NCBI GenBank assembly: GCA_048267165.1
Contig: JBLWYD010000013.1
Span: forward strand, 1 to 64,000
Reading direction: 5' to 3'
DNA: 64,000 nucleotides
Origin: PGYR01 sp048267165
GTDB taxonomy: Bacteria > Bacteroidota > Ignavibacteria > Kapaibacteriales > UBA2268
Shown here: positions 15,861 through 25,386 of the stretch, in pieces
Layout: each line of letters begins with the position of its first letter
Position numbering within the stretch: position 1 is the stretch's first letter
Notes under the pieces: generated by a model
The model's input: only the letters and a program-made list of their open reading frames with translations
What the model was told of the DNA's origin: nothing
Databases searched by the model: none
Position numbers and translations under genes: made by a program

Positions 15861-18800
15861 ATGAAAACTATTTTATTCTTTATATCAATTTTATTCATTT
15901 CTGCTGACTCCGTTGATGCACAAGACACATTACCTTTTTCTGGTAAAACCTACTATAACTGGTATTTTGGAATATATGCTGGTGTTACTTTTGATACTCC
16001 AGATAGAGAACCAATCTTTTTACCTAATACAATCTTAGGTGGTGGTCAGAACTCGACTACTATATCTGATAATGAGGGTAATTTTTTATTCCATTCAGAA
16101 GGTGAGCATTTAGAAAATTATAAACATCAACTTGTACATCGTGATATGGGTGGTAATGGTTCCCAAAAAGAAGGTAGCGTACTTGCCCCACTTAAAGAAG
16201 ATAAATACATCTATTTTTCAACTGTTTTCGCAAATAATATATTCAGAGAAGATCAATTTGATCCACCCCGAAACTTAGATGATACTACAGGTTTAGTTTA
16301 TTCAATATTTTCTTATGATTATGAAGCAGATACTTTAATTTTTGATGTTTATAAACAACAATTAAATGAAAACTATAAATCGGAAGCAATTCAGTTATCT
16401 TATAGTGCTTTGACAGGTAATTATGTTTTAGTAGGAGTTGAAGCTAAAGGTGAAATGAGTGCTTATGAATTTGATTTGAATGGAAACTATTTAAGAGAAA
16501 ACAAACAACCATTTTTTGAATTAAATCCGAACACTAATGGTCAAGAAATTCGAATAAATCAAATGTGTGATAAAATAATTATTAACTCGGATGGTGATTA
16601 CTATAAAACAATTGATGGGGAAAAGCTGTATCAAAAAGACAGTTTTTTCTATTTAATTGATATTGATGCTAAAGAACTAAAATTTTCTAATTATAAAACT
16701 ATTGAAGTCGGTGAATTGGAAATTAGGTCTATGGAGTTTTCTCCCAATTCTAATTATCTTTATTCGTATCTTCTCGATACTGATATTAATCAAAACAGAA
16801 TTGAATACTTAATTCGATATGATTTAAGAATTCACATTTTGGAAGAAATATACTTTGGAAATTCGCCTAAAAGTGAGGATTATAGAACTATCAATAATAC
16901 TTATATTACGACAGGTGTACCCGTTGAATTAAAAATTGGACCAAACAATAAAATTTATATTGCGAGGACTAATGCAAATCATCTATCATCAATTGAAAAT
17001 CCTAATAGTCAACTTAATCCAAACTATAAATTAGACCCAGTTTATTTTGAAAAGTTTAGTGGTATTACTCCATATTGCAATGAAGACCTACCCCAATTCA
17101 TATCTGCATCATTCGCACCAGTGTATGTACGAAGTGAGATAATTCTATGTGAAGGAGAGAAGTTAGAGCTATTTGCAAAAACGCAGTTGCCCGATACGAA
17201 TGCAACATATAACTGGACTGGCCCAAAACAATTCAAAACAAGTGAGCAGTATCCAAGTATTGAAAATATACAATTAGACCAAGCTGGACTATATATAGTT
17301 ACTGTTAGAAGCGGTCAAGAGACTTTCACCGCAGAGACTTTCGTAAGAGTGAAACCAACACCTAAACCAACACTAGAAGCATACCCGAAAGCATTTTTAT
17401 GTAATGAAGGTGTAATTGTTCTTAGATTAAAAGAGCAATTCGCTTCATATCTATGGTCAACTGGCGATACAACAGAGTTTATTAGTGTTACTAAAAGTGG
17501 ATTGTATGGCGTAACAGTTACTAATGAAGTTGGTTGTGAAGCTTATGTAGAACTAAATGTCGGTTTCGGTAGCGATTATGTACTTGCAATTGAAGGTGAC
17601 ACAATTAAATGCACAGGCGAATCAGTAACGCTTACAAGTACAGATGAATACCCTGAATACAAGTGGTCGAACGGTGAGAAGACACGCTCAATAACAGTTA
17701 CCAACCCAACGAGATACACTCTTACAGTTAAAACAGAAGAAGGATGCACCGTATCACGAACTATCGAAGTGAAAGACCACCCGAAAATTAATGCAGTACT
17801 AAACCCAACACCAACAACAATTTGTAATGGTGACTCGACTTTACTAGAATCAAAATACGATGTTCCTTATTATAGCTACGAGTGGAACACAGGAGCTAAA
17901 ACAAGGGGAATCTATGTCAGTCAAAGTGGAGATTACAAGCTAATAATAACGGACACAAGAACTGGCTGTACTGACAGTACAGAAATTGCAATCAGCGTTG
18001 AAGACAACTTACAACCTGAAATCATAGGTGGAGACATTTGCTCTGGTGAATCTGCAACTTTAGAAGCTCTTCCCAACGACCCAAGCTATACTTACCTTTG
18101 GAGCAATGGAGAAGAGACACCAGTTATAATTGTAACACAACCAGGAAAATATTCTGTAACAGTAAGCAAAGCTGGATGCGTAGGAATAGCCGAAACAACA
18201 GTCAACGAAAGCCCAACACCAGAGTTTGAGATATTGGGTGAAAGTATAATCTGTAATATTGAAACTGCTGTACTTAGCAGTAGCGAAGACTTTAAAGAAT
18301 ACCTATGGTCAACGAATGAGATAACCAAAGAAATAGAAGTAAAAGAAGCGGGTATTTATACGTTAACCGTAACTGATATTAATGGATGCACGGCAACAGA
18401 ATCAGTAACGGTAGAAAAATATGAACTGAAATTCGATATTAGCAAAGATAGCATTAACTTCGGGAAGGTTTATATTACTGAAACTAAATCTGATAATACT
18501 ACTATAACTAACAACAGTGGATTTGAAATTACTTTAGCTAACGGTCAAACAATAGCAGATGGAGAATTATATCCATACTACTGTGATTTTGTACCGACAC
18601 AGCTCGGAGTGTTCAACAACAGTATAGATATTAGCATTGTAGATCCATGCGATACAGTTATTACCATACCGATAACAGCAACAGTATATGCAAGAACTAT
18701 AATTAGCACAGAGGATATATATACTCAAATCGGACAAACAGAAACTATTCCAGTTTATCTAGAATGCGAAGCAGACTTGCCAACGCAAGATTACTCAATA

Positions 18801-19310
18801 ACAACTGACGTTGATAGAACAGCTTTCTTTACTAATGATAGCTACGTTATTAATCAAACTCAAGCAATAAACCTATCAAAAACTAACATTCATAACCTAA
18901 CTGGTACGATACTTTTATCTAGCTCATTAGAATACGACATCTCATTTCCTAGCTACACATTCACTAATCCCTACATAGAAGTAATCGAAAGTCCTGGGAA
19001 GATATTCATTGATTCTGTCTGCGTATTTCCATTACGTAACATAACTACTTTCGACCCAACAACATTAGATATATCACCAAACCCAGCAAGTGAGCAGTTG
19101 AATATAGACATCACAACTGGCGTTCAAGGGACTATGAAACTAGAGTTAGTAGCTACTGATGGTAGAGTGATATACACGGATGAATGGATGCAGTCAACTA
19201 AGACAAAGCAGGTTCAGATTAATACCCTTTCTATTCCGAGTGGTTTATACCAAGTAAGATTAATAACTCCTTACGATGCGATTACTAAGAGTGTCGTTGT
19301 GGTGGAGTAA
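15861..19310 (+). CDS. large surface protein: propeller-like and Ig-like repeats, type IX sorting domain
   Basis: 1149 aa. After a signal peptide (cleaved near SVDAQD), residues 30-410 resemble the seven-bladed propeller-like head found in Bacteroidota adhesins (WYFGIYAGVTFDTP, NKIYIAR). Residues 420-860 hold five or six Ig-like repeats of about 80 residues, each with Cys-x-Gly-Glu/Asp-Ser near its start and a YxWSxG(E/D)xT turn (YLWSTGDTTEFI, YKWSNGEKTRSI, YEWNTGAKTRGI, YLWSNGEETPVI, YLWSTNEITKEI). Next comes a further beta domain, then a type A sorting domain (LDISPNPASEQLNI, ATDGRVIYTDEW, IPSGLYQVRL, KSVVVVE). Expected to be a cell-surface adhesin or matrix protein delivered by type IX secretion; the ligand is unknown. 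Confidence 0.85.
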   Translation: MKTILFFISILFISADSVDAQDTLPFSGKTYYNWYFGIYAGVTFDTPDREPIFLPNTILGGGQNSTTISDNEGNFLFHSEGEHLENYKHQLVHRDMGGNGSQKEGSVLAPLKEDKYIYFSTVFANNIFREDQFDPPRNLDDTTGLVYSIFSYDYEADTLIFDVYKQQLNENYKSEAIQLSYSALTGNYVLVGVEAKGEMSAYEFDLNGNYLRENKQPFFELNPNTNGQEIRINQMCDKIIINSDGDYYKTIDGEKLYQKDSFFYLIDIDAKELKFSNYKTIEVGELEIRSMEFSPNSNYLYSYLLDTDINQNRIEYLIRYDLRIHILEEIYFGNSPKSEDYRTINNTYITTGVPVELKIGPNNKIYIARTNANHLSSIENPNSQLNPNYKLDPVYFEKFSGITPYCNEDLPQFISASFAPVYVRSEIILCEGEKLELFAKTQLPDTNATYNWTGPKQFKTSEQYPSIENIQLDQAGLYIVTVRSGQETFTAETFVRVKPTPKPTLEAYPKAFLCNEGVIVLRLKEQFASYLWSTGDTTEFISVTKSGLYGVTVTNEVGCEAYVELNVGFGSDYVLAIEGDTIKCTGESVTLTSTDEYPEYKWSNGEKTRSITVTNPTRYTLTVKTEEGCTVSRTIEVKDHPKINAVLNPTPTTICNGDSTLLESKYDVPYYSYEWNTGAKTRGIYVSQSGDYKLIITDTRTGCTDSTEIAISVEDNLQPEIIGGDICSGESATLEALPNDPSYTYLWSNGEETPVIIVTQPGKYSVTVSKAGCVGIAETTVNESPTPEFEILGESIICNIETAVLSSSEDFKEYLWSTNEITKEIEVKEAGIYTLTVTDINGCTATESVTVEKYELKFDISKDSINFGKVYITETKSDNTTITNNSGFEITLANGQTIADGELYPYYCDFVPTQLGVFNNSIDISIVDPCDTVITIPITATVYARTIISTEDIYTQIGQTETIPVYLECEADLPTQDYSITTDVDRTAFFTNDSYVINQTQAINLSKTNIHNLTGTILLSSSLEYDISFPSYTFTNPYIEVIESPGKIFIDSVCVFPLRNITTFDPTTLDISPNPASEQLNIDITTGVQGTMKLELVATDGRVIYTDEWMQSTKTKQVQINTLSIPSGLYQVRLITPYDAITKSVVVVE

Positions 19311-19372
19311 ACTAAAAAGATTATATTTATCATGTAGAATCCTTATCTGTAATAGATGGGGGTTTTCTATTC

Positions 19373-19621
19373 CTATTTCATCCTTACAATAATCTTCTTT
19401 CTCCAGTGCAATCTAACATTCATACCCATTACAACTCTATTGTCTAGAGTATAAGCCATTCTACCCATGATACTTCGTAAATCTTCCTTCTCTCGGAGTA
19501 AATGCAAATAGTACGCTTTATTGATATAAACGTAATCAGGTTCATATCCATTTTTGTCATAGAATTTATCAGATGCCTGTTCTATTAATGCATGTACTTT
19601 ATGTTCTGTTTCTCTTTTCAT
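19373..19621 (-). CDS. hypothetical protein, 82 aa
   Basis: A small basic protein with a helix (KVHALIEQASDKFYDKNGY), a strand and helix (YVYINKAYYLHLLREK) and a beta hairpin (NRVVMGMNVRLHWRKKIIV). The pattern of a short residue-named strand before a Gly-Met-x-Val strand occurs in small proteins of phages and integrative elements, but I cannot name a family. Convergent with the surface-protein gene; no partner. Confidence 0.5.
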   Translation of the reverse strand: MKRETEHKVHALIEQASDKFYDKNGYEPDYVYINKAYYLHLLREKEDLRSIMGRMAYTLDNRVVMGMNVRLHWRKKIIVRMK

Positions 19622-19800
19622 AATTAATTGAATAATATCGTTTTATAATCCCTAATATAATAAAAGATGTTATAAAATAATTGAAGAATTGCCTTGAATA
19701 TCACATCTAATATTTTTTAATAATAAAATATACTTCCCCCTTGCCAGAATCCAGTTTATCCCGTAATATAGAGGATTCAAAACTAACTACTTTTAAGAAA

Positions 19801-20118
19801 ATGGCAAAGATTACACTTACATGGAACCCTGGAAAAGCATCAGTAGAGAAACGAATAATTAAATTAATAACAGCTAATCTAGAATCGTATGAACACAAAA
19901 TAGATAATTGCTATTATTTTATATTATCTGATCAACTCTACGGACTTCGAAAGTTAGATTTACCATCAGTTACTTCTCAAGTAAATATTTTTTGGAAGGA
20001 CGAATGCATTTTCAAATTAGAGAATGGAAAGCTAATCAAGGATCCAACGGATGATTTTGAAATAATAGAAACGTACCATGAACTTATAGATTTCTATAAC
20101 ATTTTAAGATTGATTTAG
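19801..20118 (+). CDS. hypothetical protein, 105 aa
   Basis: The ATG at 19801 is preferred over the TTG at 19741, whose added 20 residues are polar and featureless; no strong ribosome site helps. The protein alternates strands and helices (AKITLTWNPGKASVEKRIIK, NCYYFILSDQLYGLRKLDLP, NIFWKDECIFKLENGKLI). It has no signal peptide. Family unknown. The next small gene starts 28 nt after its stop, so they may be cotranscribed. Confidence 0.45.
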   Translation: MAKITLTWNPGKASVEKRIIKLITANLESYEHKIDNCYYFILSDQLYGLRKLDLPSVTSQVNIFWKDECIFKLENGKLIKDPTDDFEIIETYHELIDFYNILRLI

Positions 20119-20146
20119 ATATATAGTATATCACTTAAAACACTAT

Positions 20147-20503
20147 ATGTTAAAAGCAACTACACCCCAATCATTCACATGTATACTAGAGCACGAATAC
20201 AAACTACTCATAAGAGAAATTGCAAAGTACTCTATAATACAACGTGCCGATGAAAGATTATTCGCAGAGGTGGAAGATTTCCTAGAATCTATCAGGGCAA
20301 GTAGACGTGAATTAGTAAGAGAACTATCAAAACTAAAATGTACTTGTTCTAAAACATTTAAGGAAAGTAAATCTGTTGATTCTCGTATAAAAGAAATTGA
20401 AAGAACCGTAGAGAGAATAGAAGAAATAGATAACGAATTCATGGAAATGATGAATTGGTACGATTATCCAGCTGATAAAGAATGCAACTCTACTTTAGAT
20501 TGA
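20147..20503 (+). CDS. hypothetical coiled-coil protein, 118 aa
   Basis: Almost wholly helical and strongly charged (EVEDFLESIRASRRELVREL, RIKEIERTVERIEEIDNEF), with two central cysteines (CTCSK) and an acidic end. The periodicity fits a coiled coil. No family recognised. The opposite strand is also open for most of the length but gives a Ser/Leu-rich product typical of a shadow frame. Confidence 0.5.
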   Translation: MLKATTPQSFTCILEHEYKLLIREIAKYSIIQRADERLFAEVEDFLESIRASRRELVRELSKLKCTCSKTFKESKSVDSRIKEIERTVERIEEIDNEFMEMMNWYDYPADKECNSTLD

Positions 20504-20881
20504 GATTCATTTTTAAATGAAACTTTCGGATAACCATATTCGTTCGTATTGGCTAGTGTTTGTAATATGCAATATTTGTTAGATATTAAACTAATATGTC
20601 AAAATGCAGTTCTATATAATACAGACATCAGTTGTACATAGAACGTGATATATTTCTCCATAATTAGATGAAACCTATCGAATCATTTTGTTTTATTATT
20701 ACTAATGATTCATTAAATTGGAATTATTATAAAAGACATCTATTACAAACGTTAAAAACATCCTATAATATAACTTTTGTAACTTATTTGTAACTCGTAT
20801 GACCTAAGGCGTTATAATACAGACAGGTTTGTTTAAATGTAAATTATAAAAACTAATTCTTTTATTAACAAAATGAAATAA
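20504..20881 (+). other. upstream region of exopolysaccharide genes, no gene
   Basis: 378 bp without a coding frame. The 13-mer TATAATACAGACA occurs twice (20615-20627 and 20813-20825), and TTTGTAACT occurs twice 11 bp apart (20776-20784 and 20787-20795) just before the second copy. Otherwise nothing seen. Confidence 0.5.
20776..20825 (+). promoter_or_regulatory. promoter-like region with helical-phase direct repeats
   Basis: Two TTTGTAACT repeats with an 11-bp period, one helical turn, lie 17 bp before TATAATACAGACA. This looks like a regulated promoter for the export genes; which hexamers the sigma factor uses is not clear. Confidence 0.4.
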
Positions 20882-22516
20882 ATGAAGTATAAAAAAATAT
20901 TATCATTCTTATTTATTCTAATCTTTAATATTACTCTACTTTCGGCTCAATATGATGAAGAAGCCGTAACAGGTGGAGCAGAATCAGCACAAGACACTTC
21001 TAAAGTTCAGCAGTTACTAGAAAATTCAAGTATGACTGGTGGGTTACTTGATGGTGCAATTGACCCCAAAGAATATTTAGTCGGTCCTGGTGATGAATTC
21101 ATAATCAATATAGTTTCATCTAGAAGTGAGCAAGTTAGAGCTTCAATATTACCAGATGGAAGGTTACTAATTAGGAATGTTGGTGTTTTAGATTTACAAG
21201 GCAAAACACTCGAAGAATCTTATAAATTAATTGAAACTAGAGTGAAAAGTGTATATAACTCCAAAGAAATAAGTGTTATCCTCTCTAATATAAGAAAATT
21301 CAAAGTTACGGTATCAGGACAGACTTTTACTCAGGCTACAGTAGCTGCTACATCAACGGAAAGAGTAAACGAAGTAATCAATAAAGTTGGGGGCTTTGAC
21401 CCAAAATCATCGCTTCGTAACATCAAACTAATTCGTAAAGATACGATAATCAAAGTTGATTTGATTAAGTTTTTTAATATTGGAGATAAATCTGTAAACC
21501 CATACGTATCTGGTGGAGACCATATTATCGTCCCTCCATACAATAACAAATCTACAATTGAAATAAATGGGGAAGTACCAAAGAAAATAGAAGTCGAGTA
21601 TATTGAGGGCGACAACCTCTCTACTCTTATCAAGATGGCTCAAGGCTTCTTAAATTCGTCTGATTTATCGAGTGTGGAAGTAAGTCGATTAGAAGGTGAT
21701 GGTGTAAGTGTAGAGAAATTATATTTTGATTTAACTTCATGGAGAGAGAGTTTATATATTAGTTCTTCTCTTCCAAATGATATGGAATTACGTCCGGGTG
21801 ATAGAGTATATATCAAGAAAAAAGAAAACTGGAGAACACCTAGTTATGTTAAAATTTTAGGCGAAGTTAAGTATCCAGGTAAATACACTATAGAATTGGG
21901 TAATACTCGCATAAGTGATATAATTGCTAGAGCAGGTGGTTTTAGTGATAATGCTTATGAATCTGAATCTATACTTATCAGACAAAAAGAAATGGAGAGG
22001 ACTGACGCCGAATTAGAGCGCTTGAAAACTATAGATAGATCTGAGATGACAAAAAGTGAATTAAAATATTTCCAAGCAAGAATCTCAGAGAAAAAAGGAT
22101 TAATGGCTGTAAATTTTAAAAATGCAGTTGAAGATCCCTCTAGTGTAGATAATATATTATTACAAAATAAAGATTCTATTATTGTCCCAGAGAAAATTGA
22201 TTTCATTAATATTCAAGGTAGGGTTAACAGTCCTGGTAATGTACAATACAATAAAGATTTTGATTATTTAGATTATATTACTTTAGCTGGTGGATTTGGT
22301 TACAGAGCAGATGTTGATGAAACTTTCGTTACAAAATCTAAGGGTGAACAATTTCTAGCAGAAGATTATAATTATACTTTAGAACCCGGTGACACAATAT
22401 TAGTTCCACCAGAAGAAGATGTAACTTTCTTCGAGGTATTTACAACTGCACTTACTATAGCTGCTCAGTTAGTTACGGTGGTTGGGGTTATCATAACATT
22501 AGTGAGATTACAGTAA
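20882..22516 (+). CDS. SLBB-domain polysaccharide export protein (Wza-like)
   Basis: 544 aa. Signal peptide (to LLSAQ), then a Poly_export domain near 63-150 (YLVGPGDEFIINIVSS, ILPDGRLLI, VGVLDLQGKTLEES). Several SLBB-like units follow (VTVSGQTFTQATV; VKILGEVKYPGKYTI with ARAGGF; INIQGRVNSPGNVQY with LAGGFGY), each ending in a PGD turn. A hydrophobic helix lies at the C-terminus (FTTALTIAAQLVTVVGVIIT). It forms the outer channel for capsule or exopolysaccharide. Its stop overlaps the start of the chain-length gene by one base (TAATG). No Cys lipobox is seen, and no glycosyltransferases are in the window. Confidence 0.9.
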   Translation: MKYKKILSFLFILIFNITLLSAQYDEEAVTGGAESAQDTSKVQQLLENSSMTGGLLDGAIDPKEYLVGPGDEFIINIVSSRSEQVRASILPDGRLLIRNVGVLDLQGKTLEESYKLIETRVKSVYNSKEISVILSNIRKFKVTVSGQTFTQATVAATSTERVNEVINKVGGFDPKSSLRNIKLIRKDTIIKVDLIKFFNIGDKSVNPYVSGGDHIIVPPYNNKSTIEINGEVPKKIEVEYIEGDNLSTLIKMAQGFLNSSDLSSVEVSRLEGDGVSVEKLYFDLTSWRESLYISSSLPNDMELRPGDRVYIKKKENWRTPSYVKILGEVKYPGKYTIELGNTRISDIIARAGGFSDNAYESESILIRQKEMERTDAELERLKTIDRSEMTKSELKYFQARISEKKGLMAVNFKNAVEDPSSVDNILLQNKDSIIVPEKIDFINIQGRVNSPGNVQYNKDFDYLDYITLAGGFGYRADVDETFVTKSKGEQFLAEDYNYTLEPGDTILVPPEEDVTFFEVFTTALTIAAQLVTVVGVIITLVRLQ

Positions 22517-23670
22517 TGCAAGATACTATTACATTTGAAAGTATATTAGTAAAACTAAAAAAGAGTAAAGCTAAAATTGCACTTTCGATTTTTTCAATCG
22601 TTGCTTTAGTTATGGTTTATGCCTTTATTATGCCTCATACTTATAAGGCTAACTCGTCTGTAATGCCTCCAGAAAAGTCTTCAGGTGGTAGTTTGAACTC
22701 ATTTCTACAGAACGTAGGTGGTATGATTGATCTAGGTGGAGGGGGACAAGCAGATAGTAAATCGAAACTAATGAAATCTATTCTTGCTAGTCGTTCTGTA
22801 GCTGAAAAAATATATGATAAATTAGAGTTAAAAGATAATATACTATTTAAAGAATTTAAAAAACAAGATGCTATAGGGTTTATACCAACTCTATTTGAAG
22901 TAGAAATTGAGAAGTCAGGAATCATTGTAGTAAGTGGCGTAATGTCAACGGGCTATTTACCAAATGAAAAAGAGAAAAAAGCAGCATCTGAGATGTCTTA
23001 TAAACTCACAAATGTTGCAATTGATGCTCTGAACGAAGTCATGATAGAAAAAAGTAGCTCGACCGCTCGAAATTCTAGAATGTATGTTGAAAATGAAATC
23101 AGAAAATACAAAATCCAATTAGATTCGGTATCTACTGAGCTAGAAAAATTCCAAAATGAGAATAAAGTTCTTGCACTGGAAGAGCAAACTACTGCAATAG
23201 TTTCGCAAGTAATGGAAATAAACTCATTGCTAACTGAGACCAAAATCAAATTAAACCTAGCTAAAATTCAATATGCCGAAAATTCACCACAAATTTCGTC
23301 TTTGCAAAGTCAAGTCGATTTCTTACAAAGACAATCAAATGAATTGCAAGCAGGAAATGACGATGAGTTCTCTATCTCATTAAATAGTGTACCCAATTTA
23401 ACAAGAAAGTACCTAGAATTATTCAGAGATAAAACTATATTCATGAGTGTTCTTACATATCTGGAAACACAAAAACACCAAGAAGCTATTCAAGAAGAAA
23501 AAGATATACCTGTTGTACAAGTACTTGATACAGCTATAGAACCTAGTAAAAGGTTTTCACCAAGTAGAGCAAAAATACTATTTATATCTTTGTTCGTAAC
23601 AACTGTTATAGTGCTGCTTGTGTTCTTAGTATTATCTTATTTTGATATAAGAAAGGAATTAGATCAGTAA
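22516..23670 (+). CDS. Wzz/GNVR-type polysaccharide chain-length protein
   Basis: 384 aa. The cytoplasmic N-terminus is followed by a membrane helix (about 22-40, IALSIFSIVALVMVYAFIMP), the Wzz domain beginning TYKANSSVMPPE, a long periplasmic coiled coil (170-275), a GNVR-like segment before a second membrane helix (about 352-374), and a short cytoplasmic tail. No tyrosine kinase domain is fused and none follows. It sets polymer length and couples to the SLBB exporter, with which it is translationally linked. Its end overlaps the convergent recN by 7 bp. Confidence 0.88.
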   Translation: MQDTITFESILVKLKKSKAKIALSIFSIVALVMVYAFIMPHTYKANSSVMPPEKSSGGSLNSFLQNVGGMIDLGGGGQADSKSKLMKSILASRSVAEKIYDKLELKDNILFKEFKKQDAIGFIPTLFEVEIEKSGIIVVSGVMSTGYLPNEKEKKAASEMSYKLTNVAIDALNEVMIEKSSSTARNSRMYVENEIRKYKIQLDSVSTELEKFQNENKVLALEEQTTAIVSQVMEINSLLTETKIKLNLAKIQYAENSPQISSLQSQVDFLQRQSNELQAGNDDEFSISLNSVPNLTRKYLELFRDKTIFMSVLTYLETQKHQEAIQEEKDIPVVQVLDTAIEPSKRFSPSRAKILFISLFVTTVIVLLVFLVLSYFDIRKELDQ

Positions 23671-25355
23671 ACACTTGAGTTTATTAGCTCCTTGGCACTC
23701 TCTAAACTATTAGATGTAGTATCACTGCCACTGATGAGCTTGGCTATTTCAATAGTTTTTTCGTTCTCGTTGAGCTTGTAAATCTTTGAAATAGTTCTTT
23801 CGTCCACTATCTCTTTACGCACTACAAAATTTGTATCACCAGCTGCAGCTATCTGTGGTGAATGTGTAATAGCTATTATTTGGGTTTTATCAGATATTCT
23901 TCTCATTTGTTGGCCAACTAATTGCGAAACTCTTCCCGATATACCAGTGTCTATCTCGTCAAGTATTAATACAGGGCTTATATCTGTATTTACTTTATTG
24001 CCTTTGAGTGATAATAGTATTCTAGAAAGCTCACCGCCTGATGCGAATTCTGATAGTCGCTTTAGACCTTCTCCTTTGTTCATTGCTGATAGGAAAACTA
24101 TACTATCTACGCCTTTGTCGAGCAACTTATATTTCTTATCGTTTATTCTAGCAGTAGGCTCATTGCTTTCTGTTGTTATATTCTTTATTTGAACTTCAAA
24201 CCCAGCATTTGGTATTCCCATATTGCTTAAAGAATCCATAAGATTAGTACAGAATTGGTCGGCATTTTTCTTCCTAATTATTGAGATTTTCTTAGCAACA
24301 AGACCAATTTCTTTTTCCAAATCTTCAATTAGGAACCTTTGTTTATCAATGATATAGTCATAATCGCCGATCAATGATAACTCTTCTTCCATTTTTTCTT
24401 TCTTTTCTAGTATCTCTTCTATAGTGCCGTATTTTTTTTCTAAGTTTCTTAGTTCTACACTTCTTTTTCTGATGTTTTCAGTTTCTATTGGATTATAGCT
24501 AATACCAGAACTGAAATCTGATACAACATTACCCAGTTCATTTATAGATACTAATGAGCTATTTAGCTCTTCCAGATATGTAGTGAAGTCAGGATTATAT
24601 CTCCCCAAATCCTCTAACAGCTTTATAACTCTTCTTAGCTTACTATATATAGCATCGTCCGAGCCATTAGTTAGTTCTGTTAATTCTTGAGATGATTCGA
24701 GAATTTCTTCCGAATTTTCTATTAATTGTATTTGGTCGTTTATCTCGTTAAGCTCACCTTCCTTAGGATTAATTTTATTAATCTCATTAAGTTGATATTC
24801 GAGAAAATCCTTCTTTTGAATAGAATCATCTCTATCTCTTATCATCTTTCGGAGCTTATTGTATTCACTTATTAGATTAGATTTCTTATTCTGATAATCT
24901 TCAATCAAACCATCAAATATTATAAAGTCATCGTAGAAATCAATATGACTTTCGTCGTCTCGGAGTACTATACTTTCATCTTGTGAATGATAATTTGCTA
25001 GCTTCGTCGCTATTGCCTTTATATCATTCAGATGAATAGGTGTATCATTGAGAAATAACCTAGAAGTTCCATTCGATTTTATTTCTTTACGTATTATAAA
25101 TTCTTTGCTGAAAACCTCATCTTCAACCTTTACAGTTAGACTTTCATCATAGAATGTACCTTCTATGATACTTCTATCCTCACCTTTACGTATCATATCT
25201 TGCGAGGCTCTTTTACCAAGTAGAATGCCAATAGCATCTAGTATAATAGATTTACCAGCACCAGTTTCGCCGATTATAATATTGAGTCCAGTGTCGAATT
25301 CGACTACTTGTTCTACAATTATCGCAAAGTTTTTTATGTGTAATGATTTTAGCAT
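23664..25355 (-). CDS. recN: DNA repair protein RecN
   Basis: 563 aa, normal for this SMC-like ATPase of double-strand break repair. N-terminal LKSLHIKNFAII and Walker A GETGAGKS (about 29-36); a long coiled-coil arm with an interruption (150-360); C-terminal ABC signature FASGGELSRILLS, Walker B VLILDEIDTGISG and the His switch ITHSPQIAAAGD. Third gene of a comB-ftsK-recN run on the minus strand, 31 nt after ftsK. Tail-to-tail overlap with the Wzz-like gene. Confidence 0.96.
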   Translation of the reverse strand: MLKSLHIKNFAIIVEQVVEFDTGLNIIIGETGAGKSIILDAIGILLGKRASQDMIRKGEDRSIIEGTFYDESLTVKVEDEVFSKEFIIRKEIKSNGTSRLFLNDTPIHLNDIKAIATKLANYHSQDESIVLRDDESHIDFYDDFIIFDGLIEDYQNKKSNLISEYNKLRKMIRDRDDSIQKKDFLEYQLNEINKINPKEGELNEINDQIQLIENSEEILESSQELTELTNGSDDAIYSKLRRVIKLLEDLGRYNPDFTTYLEELNSSLVSINELGNVVSDFSSGISYNPIETENIRKRSVELRNLEKKYGTIEEILEKKEKMEEELSLIGDYDYIIDKQRFLIEDLEKEIGLVAKKISIIRKKNADQFCTNLMDSLSNMGIPNAGFEVQIKNITTESNEPTARINDKKYKLLDKGVDSIVFLSAMNKGEGLKRLSEFASGGELSRILLSLKGNKVNTDISPVLILDEIDTGISGRVSQLVGQQMRRISDKTQIIAITHSPQIAAAGDTNFVVRKEIVDERTISKIYKLNENEKTIEIAKLISGSDTTSNSLESAKELINSSVY

Positions 25356-25386
25356 TTTGTAAATATAAGAAGAAGAATACTTTTAT

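Noticed and set aside
20143..20442. Minus-strand open frame of 99 codons
   Set aside because: Ser/Leu-rich product with no pattern; the plus-strand frame gives a regular charged coiled coil.
20504..20881. Possible riboswitch before the export genes
   Set aside because: No stable conserved stem set could be drawn; the signals look like promoter elements.
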